Shown here: positions 42,182-51,292 of the stretch, piece after piece
How the letters are laid out: every line of letters begins with the position of its first letter
How positions within the stretch are numbered: position 1 is the first letter of the stretch
From: Thermaerobacter sp. FW80
GTDB taxonomy: Bacteria; Bacillota; Sulfobacillia; Thermaerobacterales; Thermaerobacteraceae
Assembly: GCF_004634385.1 (NCBI RefSeq)
Contig: NZ_CP037895.1
Span: 496,001-560,000 of the forward strand
Direction of reading: 5' to 3'
DNA length: 64,000 nucleotides
Notes under the pieces: model-generated
The model's database searches: none
What the model saw: the letters and a program-made list of their open reading frames with translations, nothing else
Told to the model about the DNA's origin: nothing
Position numbers and translations under genes: made by a program

Positions 42182-42994
42182 ATGGCCGGTGCGCTGGACG
42201 ACGCCCAGTTCGCGGCTCTCGCCGCGGCTGTGCGCCACGTCCTGGGGATCGACCTCGACGCCTATCGCTCGCAGCAGCTGGACCGCCGGCTCCGGTTCTT
42301 CCGCGCCCGCCACGGCCTGGTGGACAACGCCCACCTGGCCGCCCGGCTGCGCGAAGACGCCGCCCTGGCCCGCCAGTTCGAGGACTTCCTCACCATCAAC
42401 GTCTCCGAGTTCTTCCGCAACCCTGACCGGTTCGACCTGTTGCGGGAGCGCTTCCTGCCGGCGCTGCTGGCGCGGCGGCGGAGCCTGCGGATCTGGAGCG
42501 CGGGCTGCTCCGTCGGCGCCGAGATCTACTCGGTGGCCATCCTCCTGGCGGAGCTCGACCCCGCCGGCCACCACGAGCTGCTGGGCACCGACATCGATGC
42601 CGACGCCCTGGAGCGGGCCCGGCAAGGCGTGTTCGAGCCGCTGGAGGTGCGCGCCGTCCCCACCCCCTGGCGGCTGCGGTACTTCCGCCGGGAGGGGGCG
42701 AACTGGGTCCTCCATCCCGAGGTCCGCTGCCGCGTCCGCTTCGTCCGGCACGACCTGGTCCAGGACCCCTACCCCGCCGACTGGGACCTGATCCTCTGCC
42801 GGAACGTGGTGATCTACTTCACCGAGCCCGTCAAGCGGCGGGTGTGGACGAACCTGGCCGCCAGCCTGCGGCCGGGCGGCGTGCTCTTCGTCGGCGGGAG
42901 CGAGAGCTTGTACGGCGTCGGTGGCACGGGCCTGCGCTACGCGGCGCCCTGCTTCTACGTGCGGGAGGAACCGGGAGGACAGGCCGTGCGCTAG
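42182..42994 (+). CDS. cheR: CheR receptor methyltransferase
   Basis: 270 aa, normal length. The N-terminal helical domain contains FEDFLTINVSEFFRNPDRF. The Rossmann domain follows, with IWSAGCSVGAEIYSVAILL, where the common GEEPYS reads GAEIYS, then LLGTDIDADALERARQGVF and DLILCRNVVIYF. It methylates glutamates of the chemoreceptors using S-adenosylmethionine. It is the last gene of the chemotaxis operon; its ATG has GGGAGGAAC upstream. Confidence 0.93.
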   Translation: MAGALDDAQFAALAAAVRHVLGIDLDAYRSQQLDRRLRFFRARHGLVDNAHLAARLREDAALARQFEDFLTINVSEFFRNPDRFDLLRERFLPALLARRRSLRIWSAGCSVGAEIYSVAILLAELDPAGHHELLGTDIDADALERARQGVFEPLEVRAVPTPWRLRYFRREGANWVLHPEVRCRVRFVRHDLVQDPYPADWDLILCRNVVIYFTEPVKRRVWTNLAASLRPGGVLFVGGSESLYGVGGTGLRYAAPCFYVREEPGGQAVR

Positions 42995-43001
42995 GCTCTA
43001 A

Positions 43002-43035
43002 AACCGCACCGTCTTGTCAACCGCACCGTCTTGTC
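43002..43035. repeat. Perfect 17-bp tandem duplication
   Basis: AACCGCACCGTCTTGTC occurs twice in succession, starting 8 bases after the cheR stop. It may be a slippage product, since no function is visible. Confidence 0.7.
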
Positions 43036-43090
43036 CCAAATCGGAAGTTCTCCCGCGGGTTGCTGTCGCCGCAGCAACAGACGTGCCGCC

Positions 43091-43123
43091 CCGGGCCCCC
43101 GCCCCGGTCGGGCGGGGGCCCGG
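43091..43123 (+). terminator. Strong GC hairpin after the chemotaxis operon
   Basis: A perfect 14-bp stem CCGGGCCCCCGCCC/GGGCGGGGGCCCGG with a 5-base loop, with no T-run after it. It probably ends or attenuates the che transcript. A smaller GTTGCTG/CAGCAAC hairpin lies 30 bases upstream. The remaining 300 bp up to the ABC gene hold no other feature. Confidence 0.5.
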
Positions 43124-43359
43124 GCGCAGCCCTGGGAGCGACGCGGCGGCCGAAGGGCCCGCCTACGCGGAGGGCGCCGGCGCCTGGGGTCGCCGGGCGC
43201 CAGGCGCACGGCCAGTCCGAGCCCCGCCAGCAGCAGCCCCATCGTCCGGAAGGGGTTGCCGCCCGGCCCGGCACCGTTCCTTGCCGCAGATCTCCTGCGG
43301 GCGTAAAAACAAGACGGGAACCCGGACGGCGCGCAGCAACGCGAGGAGGTGGGCCCACG

Positions 43360-44490
43360 GTGGATCGTACGCCCGCATCCCCTCATGCCAGGGATGTCGC
43401 GCCGGCCCCCACCGCTCCTCCGGGCGGTGGCCCTCCGGACGCGGTGGCGCACCGCCCGCTCGCGCCTCGGCACGACCCCTCGGCCGGTCCCCGCAGCGGG
43501 CGCCCGGTGATCGAAGTGGAGGGCCTGTCCCGTACCTTTGGGGCGGTGACGGCCGTGGACGCCATCTCCTTCACCGTCCGGGAAGGGGAGATCTTCGGCT
43601 TCCTCGGGCCCAACGGGGCGGGCAAGTCGACCACCATCCAGATGCTGGCCACCTTGCTGCCGCCATCGGGCGGCACCGCTCGCCTGGCCGGCTTCGACAT
43701 CCGCAGGGAGCCGCGCCAGGTACGGCGGCAGATCGGCATCGTCTTCCAGGATCCATCCCTGGACAACCGGCTCACGGCGGAGGAGAACCTGCGCCTCCAC
43801 GCCCGTCTGTACGGGGTGCCGGCGGCTGTGTACCGCCAGCGTGCGGCCGAACTGCTCGAGATGGTGGGCCTCGCCGATCGCCGCCACGCCCTGGTGGCCA
43901 CCTTCTCCGGCGGGATGAAGCGGCGCCTCGAGATCGCCCGGGGGCTGCTCCACCTCCCCCGCATCCTGTTCCTGGACGAACCGACCGTGGGCCTCGATCC
44001 CCAGACGCGGGCGGCCATCTGGGACTACGTGCACAGGCTGCGGGAGCGGACGGGCGTCACGGTCTTCATGACCACCCACTACCTGGACGAGGCGGAGCAC
44101 TGCGACCGGATCGCCATCATCGACCACGGGCGCACCGTCGCCCTGGACACGCCGGCGGCCCTCAAGCGCAGCCTGGGCGGGGACGTGGTCTATCTGCGGC
44201 CGCGGGAGGGCGTGACGCCCGCCGCACTGGCCAAAAGACTCGGGGCCGACCTGGGCGTGCAGGCGGAGGTGGCGGGGGACCGCGTCGCCGTGCGCACGGC
44301 CGACGCCTCCACTCTGGCGCCGCGCCTGCTGGCGGCGGTGGGCTCCGAGGTCGTCGCACTAGAGATGCGCCAGCCCTCCCTGGACGACGTCTTCCTGGCC
44401 CTGACGGGCCGTGCCATCCGGGACGAGGAGCCCGCGGGCAATGGCTCGTGGCGCCCTCCCCGTGCCCGCCTCTGGGGTGGGCGTCGGTAG
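43360..44490 (+). CDS. ABC exporter ATP-binding subunit (DrrA-like)
   Basis: 376 aa. Walker A is GPNGAGKST, the Q loop is VFQDPSLDNRLTAEENL, the signature is FSGGMKRRLEIARGLL, Walker B is ILFLDEPTVGLD and the H loop is TTHYLDEAEHCDR. The C-terminal extension, ending in PSLDDVFLALTGR, is typical of the DrrA/daunorubicin-type family. About 48 Pro/Ala-rich residues precede the core. The GTG was chosen because GAGGAGGT lies 10 bases upstream. It pairs with the permease at 44699. Substrate unknown. Confidence 0.93.
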   Translation: MDRTPASPHARDVAPAPTAPPGGGPPDAVAHRPLAPRHDPSAGPRSGRPVIEVEGLSRTFGAVTAVDAISFTVREGEIFGFLGPNGAGKSTTIQMLATLLPPSGGTARLAGFDIRREPRQVRRQIGIVFQDPSLDNRLTAEENLRLHARLYGVPAAVYRQRAAELLEMVGLADRRHALVATFSGGMKRRLEIARGLLHLPRILFLDEPTVGLDPQTRAAIWDYVHRLRERTGVTVFMTTHYLDEAEHCDRIAIIDHGRTVALDTPAALKRSLGGDVVYLRPREGVTPAALAKRLGADLGVQAEVAGDRVAVRTADASTLAPRLLAAVGSEVVALEMRQPSLDDVFLALTGRAIRDEEPAGNGSWRPPRARLWGGRR

Positions 44491-44698
44491 CCCAGGTCCC
44501 CGTCCGGCCGCCTCGCCGCCGGCTGTCGGCGGCGCGATCGCCTGCCGGAGGCCGGGACCGGCAGGGTCCGGCGGAGCACCCCCTACGGGTCGAGGGGGGG
44601 GGTCGAGCCCCCCTGGCGCGCAAGGTCTGCGCGGAGGTGGGGTGCCTGCCTGGTGGCCGGGTTCGTCCGGGGTCGGGGGCAGGGCAGGAGGGATCGCC

Positions 44699-45505
44699 GT
44701 GGGAGCCGTCGGCGAATACGTCCATGCGGCCTACACCATCTGGCTGCGGGAGATCTGGCGCTTCGCCCGGGAACGGGAGCGGATCGTGGGCATGATCGCC
44801 CAGCCCCTGCTGTACCTGCTCGTGATCGGGCGCGGCATCGCGTCGACCATGGGCATCCGCGGCGCCCCGGCCGGGCTCGATTACGTCACGTTCATGTACC
44901 CGGGCATTCTGGGCATGTCCATCCTGTTCACGTCGGTGTTTTCCGCTGTCAGCGTGATCTGGGACCGGGAGTTCGGGTTCCTCAAGGAGGTGCTGGTGGC
45001 CCCCGTCCCCCGGGGGGCGGTGGCGCTCGGCAAGGCGCTGGGCGGGGCGACGGTGACCACCCTGCAGGCGGCGATCCTGCTGGCCCTGGCGCCGCTGGCC
45101 GGCATCCCCCTCACCGCGGCGGCGGTGGCGCAGATGCTCGGCCTCGCCTTCCTCCTGGCCCTGGCGCTGACCTCCTTTGGCCTGGCCGTGGCGTCGCGCA
45201 TGGCCAGCATGCAGGGATTCCAGGCGGTGATGAACTTCCTCATCATGCCGCTGTTCTTCCTGAGCGGCGCGATGTTCCCCCTCACCGACCAGGTGCCGAC
45301 CTGGATGCGCGTGTTGATGCACCTCGACCCCCTGACCTACGGGGTCGACGCCCTGCGCCACGCCCTGTACACCGGGCCCCTGGAGGCCTTGATGCGCCAG
45401 GCGCAGCTGATCCGCTTCGACCTGGGCACCGACGTGGCGGTGCTCTTCGTGCTGGCGGCCGCCATGACGGCGCTGGGAACCGTTGCCTTCAGCCGGGTCC
45501 GGTGA
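44699..45505 (+). CDS. ABC-2 type permease (DrrB-like)
   Basis: 268 aa with about six membrane helices: IVGMIAQPLLYLLVIGRGI, FMYPGILGMSILFTSVFSAV, AAILLALAPLAGIPLT, MLGLAFLLALALTSFGLAV, FLIMPLFFLSGAMFPL and a final LFVLAAAMTALGTVAF. MPLFFLSGAMFPL is characteristic of ABC-2 permeases. The GTG start has AGGAGGG upstream. The 208-bp spacer after the ATPase gene holds only GC-rich repeats, yet both are probably co-transcribed. Confidence 0.9.
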   Translation: MGAVGEYVHAAYTIWLREIWRFARERERIVGMIAQPLLYLLVIGRGIASTMGIRGAPAGLDYVTFMYPGILGMSILFTSVFSAVSVIWDREFGFLKEVLVAPVPRGAVALGKALGGATVTTLQAAILLALAPLAGIPLTAAAVAQMLGLAFLLALALTSFGLAVASRMASMQGFQAVMNFLIMPLFFLSGAMFPLTDQVPTWMRVLMHLDPLTYGVDALRHALYTGPLEALMRQAQLIRFDLGTDVAVLFVLAAAMTALGTVAFSRVR

Positions 45506-45594
45506 CCATCGCCCCGGTGGGTGGACGGCGGGTGCCGCCGGTCCCCGCCCTTGGAGGCGCTTTAGTGCCGTTGCGCCGGGTCGCCTGGTCCCGC

Positions 45595-46242
45595 CTAGTC
45601 GATGGCCCAGATCAGCCAGCGGCCCTGGCGCCGGATGAGATAGAGGTGGCTCACCAGGGACGGCGCGTCGGCGGCGGTGCGGGCGCCGCTGGGCAAGATC
45701 GCCACCCACCAGGTGGCTGCCATGACCCCGGACCCGCAGTTGTTGGCGATCAGATCCGCGTGCGGGGACTGGGCCGCCGGGCCGATCTCTCCGATGCCGA
45801 TCTCGCTGCTGCCGATCTCGCCGGCGCCCTCCACGCCGTCCTGGCCTTCGGCGGAAGCGGATGGGCGGACCGCCTCCTGCTGGTCCAGGATGGGCCAATA
45901 GGCGGGATCGGTGGTCCGCTTCGCCGCCGCGAGGTCGCCCCTCCGCACGGCGGCCGCGTGCTCCTCGACGACCCGCAGCAGTTCCTCCACCTCGACGGCT
46001 TCCGGGCGCTCGAGGCCCTTTGGGTTCGGGCACGCCGCCGCGATCGAAAACCCCTCATGGCGGGCCGGGACGGAGGGCGGGTAGACGTCTGCGGGGAACG
46101 CATCGCCCCCATGCCCGCCGAGCAGGACCGCCTGTTCCAGGAAAGCGGCCAGCAGGAGGCCGCTCGACAGTAGAAGGGCGCCGGTGGACCCTCCCCGACC
46201 CCCTCTCCCACGCGGCTGGCTCCCCAGCCCTGGCTGCTTCAT
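45595..46242 (-). CDS. Putative exported protein of unknown function
   Basis: 215 aa. The N-terminus is basic (KQPGLGSQPRGRGGRGG) followed by a hydrophobic stretch (ALLLSSGLLLAAFLEQAVLL), so a signal peptide or single anchor is likely. The segment VEELLRVVEEHAAAVRRGD, together with VSHLYLIRRQGRWLIWAID at the end, recalls a SnoaL/NTF2-like fold, with a low-complexity insert (EIGSSEIGIGEIG) between. No catalytic residues can be named. It runs opposite to the ABC genes and ends 89 bases after the permease stop. Confidence 0.65.
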   Translation of the reverse strand: MKQPGLGSQPRGRGGRGGSTGALLLSSGLLLAAFLEQAVLLGGHGGDAFPADVYPPSVPARHEGFSIAAACPNPKGLERPEAVEVEELLRVVEEHAAAVRRGDLAAAKRTTDPAYWPILDQQEAVRPSASAEGQDGVEGAGEIGSSEIGIGEIGPAAQSPHADLIANNCGSGVMAATWWVAILPSGARTAADAPSLVSHLYLIRRQGRWLIWAID

Positions 46243-46673
46243 CTCGCCCGCCCCCAGACGGTGCATTGCGCCGGTCCCCCACCCTTGCCGTGGCGGCGCG
46301 CCGCCGGGCCCGCCGCAGCAACGAGCCCCCATGGGATGGGCGACCCCGCATCGGCTGTTCTTCGCACTGCGAGTCGGCTCCTGCTCCATCCCGCGCCCAG
46401 GGGTTCGGCGCCCGCGGCGAACCGCTCGCCCTCATCCTCACACCGGCTGGCGATGCGAAGCCGCCGGCTGGCAACGCGAACGGGACGAACCGGCCTGCGG
46501 CCTGCCGCCTGTCGGTCCGTCCGCAGGGTCCCGCGCCGATCCGTCCTGCGCGCTCGCATCCCAGGGGCCCGCACCCTCCCCGCATCCGCTGCCGTCCGCG
46601 GGCGCCCGCCGACGATCCCTCGTTGCGCTCCCATCCGCCGGCGTTCCCGTGCCCAGCGACGCGGGGTGGCGGG
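46243..46673. other. GC-rich intergenic region
   Basis: No supportable gene in 430 bp. The stretch is GC-rich on both strands and separates the exported-protein gene from the M42 gene, which run in the same direction. Confidence 0.4.
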
Positions 46674-48155
46674 CTAACGCCGTGCGGCGGGCCCCACCCG
46701 GTCGCCGGCATCGGCGCCCCGGACCCGGGCCCCGCCCGTCGCCCCCCGGGGATCGATGGCCCCGGCACCATCGGACCCGGGGACTCCCGCCGGTGCGAGG
46801 CCGGCCCCCGGTGCCGTGCCCGGCGCCGGCGACATCCCCGGAGTCGGAACGGCAGGGACCGTCCCCACGCCTGGGGGTGTCACCCAGGGGGCCGGGCTCC
46901 CCGTCGTCCCGCCTGCCGGCACCCCAGCCGGCGACCCGGCCGTCGCCGCAAGGGGGACCGCTCCCGCCGCCGTCCACGGCGGGTCCGCCACCGGCGCAGC
47001 CCACGCCGTCGGCCCAGCGGCTCCCGGCGCGCCGGCCGCCACCGCTCCCGCCCCTGCCGTCGCCCGGGCGGGCGCCATCGCCTTGAGCGCCGCCACCGTG
47101 GCGGCGTCCAGCCGCTGAATCACCGCGACGATCAGCCGGACCGCCTGCTCCAGGTCCGCGAGACGCAGGATCGACCCGTGGCTGTGGATGTACCGCACCG
47201 GGATCCCGATGGACAGCGTGGGCACGCCGGTGGAGGCCGTGTGGATCTTGCCGGCGTCGGTGCCGCCGCCCGGCATCACGTCGAACTGGATGGGGATGCC
47301 GTGGTCCCGCGCGGTGTCGACCACCAGGTCCCGCAGCCGCAGGTGCGGGATCATGCTGGCATCGTACAGGGAGATGGCGGGCCCGCCGCCCAGGCGGCAG
47401 GAGGCTGGCAGACGGCTGCGGTCGATGCCCGGCGTGTCGGTGGCGACGGTGGTGTCGATCACCAGCGCCACATCCGGCGCCACCGCCCGCACGCTGGTGG
47501 TGGCGCCGCGCAGGCCGACCTCCTCCTGGACGGTGGCCACGGCGTAGACGGTGTTGGGGTGCCGCACGGCCGCCAGCCGGCGCAGGACCTCCACCAGGAC
47601 CACGCACCCGGCGCGGTTGTCCCACGCCTTGGCCAGGAAGGCGCCGGGCGGGCCGAGGGGCTCGAAGGGGCTGGCCGGTACGACCGGATCGCCCGGCCGG
47701 ATGCCCAGGGCCTCCGCCTCCTGGCGGCTGGTGGCGCCGACGTCGATGAACATGTCCCGGACGTCCACGGGACGGCTGCGTTCGTCCGCCGGGAGGATGT
47801 GGGGCGGCTTGGCCCCGATGACGCCGGTCACCGGCCCCCGGGCGGTGTAGACCCGCACCCGCTGGGCCAGCATGACCTGGCTCCACCAGCCGCCGATGGG
47901 CTGGAAACGGACGAACCCGCCGTCGTCGACGTGGCTGACCATGAAGCCGATCTCGTCCATGTGGGCGGCCAGCATGACCCGCGGGTGGGCGCCAGCGCCG
48001 GGCCGCTCGGCGATGAGCGACCCCAGGTTGTCCGTCCCGATCCGCGCCGCCAGCGCACCCAGGTATCGGGTCAGCACCTCCCGCACCGGAGCCTCGTAGC
48101 CGGAGACCCCCGGCGCCTCGGTCAGCTCCCGCAAGAGGGCCCAGTCGGTGGCCAT
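46674..48155 (-). CDS. M42-family metallo-aminopeptidase with long low-complexity tail
   Basis: 493 aa. The first ~355 residues form an M42 (tetrahedral, FrvX/glutamyl) aminopeptidase. Metal and catalytic residues are visible: His in VMLAAHMDEIGFMV, Asp in AKAWDNRAGCVVL, Glu-Glu in ATVQEEVGLRGA, Asp in LVIDTTVATD and His in RYIHSHGSIL. Such enzymes trim peptides in the cytoplasm. The remaining ~135 residues are Ala/Pro/Gly-rich with no fold visible, which is unusual for the family. The ATG has GGAGGTGA four bases upstream. Confidence 0.9.
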   Translation of the reverse strand: MATDWALLRELTEAPGVSGYEAPVREVLTRYLGALAARIGTDNLGSLIAERPGAGAHPRVMLAAHMDEIGFMVSHVDDGGFVRFQPIGGWWSQVMLAQRVRVYTARGPVTGVIGAKPPHILPADERSRPVDVRDMFIDVGATSRQEAEALGIRPGDPVVPASPFEPLGPPGAFLAKAWDNRAGCVVLVEVLRRLAAVRHPNTVYAVATVQEEVGLRGATTSVRAVAPDVALVIDTTVATDTPGIDRSRLPASCRLGGGPAISLYDASMIPHLRLRDLVVDTARDHGIPIQFDVMPGGGTDAGKIHTASTGVPTLSIGIPVRYIHSHGSILRLADLEQAVRLIVAVIQRLDAATVAALKAMAPARATAGAGAVAAGAPGAAGPTAWAAPVADPPWTAAGAVPLAATAGSPAGVPAGGTTGSPAPWVTPPGVGTVPAVPTPGMSPAPGTAPGAGLAPAGVPGSDGAGAIDPRGATGGARVRGADAGDRVGPAARR

Positions 48156-48604
48156 GGCGTCACCTCCGACGCTAACGTGCACGGGCCACCCGGGGCATAT
48201 CCCCGTCCACCCCTCGAAGCCTTGCGGGGCCTGGCGAGGGACCTGCGACCCGGACCGTCGCCGGGCTCCCCGACGCGGCCGGCTGCGCCCCGTGGACCGC
48301 AGCGGGACGGGGCGATGGGCCATGACCGCGACCGCGCCCTGGCCGGCGCCCTGGCCTGGGCCTGGCTCCGTCCGGCTCCGCCCCCACCGGGGCGAGGCGC
48401 GCCCGCGGTGATCCCGCCCCCTTGCCCGAGGGCCCGTTCCCGGAGGCCCGGGACCGGTGACGAACGCGGCCCGCCGCCCGCCGCCGATGGCTGCACCGCC
48501 GCCGGCCACCGCGTTGACGCACCCGCGGCGGCCGTGAACACTGGAAGGCAGAGGGTCGACCCTGGAAGAGGGGAACCACGCTGCCAAGGGGAGGGAGCTC
48601 CGAC
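48156..48604. other. Divergent intergenic region
   Basis: Lies between the M42 gene and the CDGSH gene. No clear -10/-35 pair is seen on either strand, though both promoters must lie here. The sequence is very GC-rich, with short direct repeats (CGGGGCGA, CCGGGACCGG). Confidence 0.35.
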
Positions 48605-48811
48605 ATGAGCCGGCTGGTCCGCCACGATCGCAATCGTCCGTACGAGGTGCGTCCCGAGGGTGCCGAGAAGAGCATCTGGATCTGCGCCTGCGGCCTCTCG
48701 AAGAACAAGCCGTTCTGCGACGGCTCCCATCGCCGGACCCGCGACGAGAAGGAGGGTGTGCTCTACATCTACGACGACGAGGGCCGCGTCGAGGTGCGGT
48801 CCATGTACTGA
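48605..48811 (+). CDS. CDGSH-type iron-sulfur protein
   Basis: 68 aa. [16 protein letters not shown] carries the three Cys and one His that hold a 2Fe-2S cluster in the mitoNEET-like family. The remaining residues form a small beta fold ([21 protein letters not shown]). Such proteins act as redox or cluster-transfer proteins. The ATG follows GGGAGGGAGC by 7 bases. It is monocistronic and ends before a minus-strand remnant. Confidence 0.92.
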   Translation: MSRLVRHDRNRPYEVRPEGAEKSIWICACGLSKNKPFCDGSHRRTRDEKEGVLYIYDDEGRVEVRSMY

Positions 48812-48887
48812 GGACCTCCAGCGCTGGGCGCACCGCTCGTCGATCAGTCCGCGCGTTCCCGCCGCTTCGTCTCCAACCGGGGCGTGG

Positions 48888-49200
48888 TCATGGTGAAGGA
48901 GCGCCTGGGAGCCTGCCCCCGGGGCCGGTGGAGGTGCCGTGGCCCCTCCGGTTGCGATCCGGGAGTACGGCCTCGGCACCGAGGGGCTCGTCGCCCGCGT
49001 TCACGACGCGAATGCGCCGCGCCTGGACGTTCCTCTCCAGCACCAGCGCATCCTCGTAGCCGTGCGCCTTCCCCTCCACCACGGCCTCGCGGTAGACCGC
49101 CTCCGGGATAAGGACCGCAAAGGCTCGGACCACCGGAGGGCGCGGCCACGCACGCCACCGGGCGGGGAGGGCCTCTGCCCGCGCGAGCCGCCAGAGCCCG
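48888..49200 (-). pseudogene. Remnant of a PIN-like (DUF3368-type) protein
   Basis: Reads AVLIPEAVYREAVVEGKAHG and on through YEDALVLERNVQARRIRVVN, which strongly resembles the central part of PIN-domain proteins of the VapC/DUF3368 kind. The N-terminal Asp that starts the active site is missing, and the frame simply runs out of the 3' end of the methyltransferase gene without a start codon. After VVNAG the sequence turns to low complexity. A decayed toxin gene is likely. Confidence 0.5.
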
Positions 49201-50040
49201 TCAGGGCTTTCGCGCCACCAGCAGGACCCGTCGCTTGCGGAACACCCAGCCCGCGGGGCCCTTCGCCACGACCCGTGCCCGGACGGCGGGTTCGTCCTGA
49301 TTCCATCGCGCCTCGAGCCGGCCGAGGAGCTCCGGCGTCGGAGGGACCGGCGCCAGCCAGTGCTCCAGCGGTTGCGGGTCGTCCAGGACCACGAGGCGCT
49401 CCAGCTCCAATTCGGCCTCCTCCACCATCGCCGCCCACCGACCGGGCGGGTGGGCGCAGGCGTGGGATGGGTCGCGGAGGCGCTCCAGGTCGTTGAAGAG
49501 GGCAGCGGCCGCCGGAAGGGGGGGCGGCGTCATGTCGACCACCCCGAGACGCCCGCCGGGACGGAGCACCCGTGCCATCTCGGCCAGGGCCAGGGGGACG
49601 TCGCGAAAATGGTGGGCGGCGCGGCGGCAGGTCACCAGGTCGAAGGACGCCGCCGGGAAGGGCAGGGCGTGGACGTCGCCCACCACGAAGCGGGCGTTGT
49701 CGACACCCCGCTCCGCCGCCTCCCGGGCGAAGGCCTCCGCCATCGCCGGCGTCAGGTCCACCCCCGTGACCTCGAGCTTCACCCGGGGTGCGAAGGTCAG
49801 CGCCGTGTGGCCGGTGGCCGTCGCCACGTCCAGCAGCCGCTGGTCGGGGCGGGGATCCAGGGCCTCCACGAGGGCGTGGAGGTCGGCCCCGGCCCGGTGC
49901 CCCGGGCTGCGTCGGTACGCCTCGGCGTGCCGGCCGAAGAACGCCTGGATCGCCGCGGGGTCGCCACCCCGCCCGGCCTCGCTGCCGGCGGACGAACCCG
50001 CCCCCGGGAGGACCGCGTCCCGCTCGTGCCTCCGGTCCAT
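49201..50040 (-). CDS. SAM-dependent methyltransferase (UbiE/Methyltransf_11 type)
   Basis: 279 aa. Motif I is LLDVATATGHTALTFAP, motif II has VTGVDLTPAMAEAFA, then ARFVVGDVHALPFPAASFDLV and the post-motif LAEMARVLRPGGRLGVVDM. This is a class I Rossmann fold. The substrate cannot be told, and the UbiE family covers quinones and many small molecules. The ATG at 50040 follows GGGAGGGGG by 7 bases; an upstream extension is Pro/Arg-rich and unlikely. Confidence 0.87.
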   Translation of the reverse strand: MDRRHERDAVLPGAGSSAGSEAGRGGDPAAIQAFFGRHAEAYRRSPGHRAGADLHALVEALDPRPDQRLLDVATATGHTALTFAPRVKLEVTGVDLTPAMAEAFAREAAERGVDNARFVVGDVHALPFPAASFDLVTCRRAAHHFRDVPLALAEMARVLRPGGRLGVVDMTPPPLPAAAALFNDLERLRDPSHACAHPPGRWAAMVEEAELELERLVVLDDPQPLEHWLAPVPPTPELLGRLEARWNQDEPAVRARVVAKGPAGWVFRKRRVLLVARKP

Positions 50041-50595
50041 CCAACGACCCCCTCCCGGCTGCGTCGTCGCCGCGGCCCTCCCCACGGGCGCCGGTTCTTG
50101 TGGGCTCCGGTTCCGTCGGGCGGCCCGCCGGGACCGGGCCCACCCCGCGGATCCCGCGGGAGGGCCGGCGAACCCCATCCGCTACCCTGGCGAGTCCGAC
50201 CGGCGGCCTCCATGGCGTTCCTCGTCCGCCGCACGCCACCGGCCGTCCCCGCGAGACCAAGCGGCGTTCTCCGTAGGGTTCTTCGTGCCGGTGCATCCCA
50301 CCGGCCATCCCCGAGTCCGAGCGACGGTCGCCGCGGAGCCCTTCGTGGGCTCCTCGTGGTGTCCTTCGCTCGATCGGAGTTCTTCCCTCGATCCGCGTCG
50401 ACCTCCCGGGGTGGGGCTGCCAGGGGGCGGCCTGCGCCGAATCGGGACCCTGCCCGGTTTCCCTCGCGGGGGCAGGGCGGTTACGATGGGGGCGTCATGG
50501 GACGGGCATCGCAGGGCCGGGATCGGACGGACGTCCGACCCCGGTCCCGATGGCGTGTCAGGAGGAGGAACCCGTCCCAGGAGGAGGAACCCGGC
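50041..50595. other. GC-rich divergent intergenic region
   Basis: 555 bp without a supportable gene. Just before the next gene the ribosome-site block CAGGAGGAACCCG is present twice in tandem (about 50563-50594), so the duplicated copy nearest the ATG is the functional one. Confidence 0.45.
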
Positions 50596-50955
50596 ATGTC
50601 CACCGTCGCCTTCATCCACGGCTTCCTCGGGCCGATCGTCTTCGCCTTCGCCGTGCTGCGGGTGGTCTGGACCGGCTATCGCATGCTGGCCGGCCGCGAT
50701 CTTCCGGCCGCCCGGATGCTGGGGGGCCTGACCATCGGGCTCTTCGACCTGCAAGCGCTGCTGGGCATCGCCCTGCTGGCCACGGTGGGGACGGCCACCG
50801 TGAGCTGGCGCCACCCCGTGTTGATGCTAGCGGCGGCCGTCCTCGCCCACATGGGCGTCGCCGCAGGGCGACGGGCCGAGGGCCGGCCGGCGGCTCCCTT
50901 CGTCCTCGCCCTGATCAGCGCCGTCCTGGTCGGCGTCGCCTATCCCGCGCCGTGA
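50596..50955 (+). CDS. Small integral membrane protein, unknown function
   Basis: 119 aa with four predicted membrane helices: STVAFIHGFLGPIVFAFAVLR, MLGGLTIGLFDLQALLGIAL, PVLMLAAAVLAHMGVAA and PFVLALISAVLVGVAY. No known motif is recognised. GGAGGAAC lies 7 bases before the ATG. It precedes another membrane protein of the same orientation after a 337-bp GC-rich gap that has no feature I can support. Confidence 0.75.
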   Translation: MSTVAFIHGFLGPIVFAFAVLRVVWTGYRMLAGRDLPAARMLGGLTIGLFDLQALLGIALLATVGTATVSWRHPVLMLAAAVLAHMGVAAGRRAEGRPAAPFVLALISAVLVGVAYPAP

Positions 50956-51292
50956 CCGGGCCGACCGGAGCGGGTCCCACCGCGACCGGCCCCGTCGCAC
51001 CCACGGGGCCGACGGTGCGGGCTTGCGGGATCGGGAGGCGGTCGGCCGGCGGCATGGGCAGGTGGCCCGCGGAACGGGGGACGCACCGGCCTGACCCCCT
51101 CGGAGAGGGCCCGCCCCTCGGAGGTCCGGGGGCCCGGCCGGGCGTTGGAGCGGCGGGGCCACGGCGAGGGGGACGGCAGGGGGCGGCGGGTGCGGGGAAC
51201 GGCGAGGGAATCGGGGCAGGGCCCGCCCCACGGACGGCCGACGACGGGCCGGGGACCGGACGGCCGACGCGGGCAGGTGAGGAGGTCCCGTC

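Noticed and set aside
37730-42183. Minus-strand open frames of more than 1,000 codons across cheA/cheB
   Set aside because: High GC removes stop codons on the opposite strand. The plus strand carries clear CheA and CheB motifs and overlapping starts and stops.
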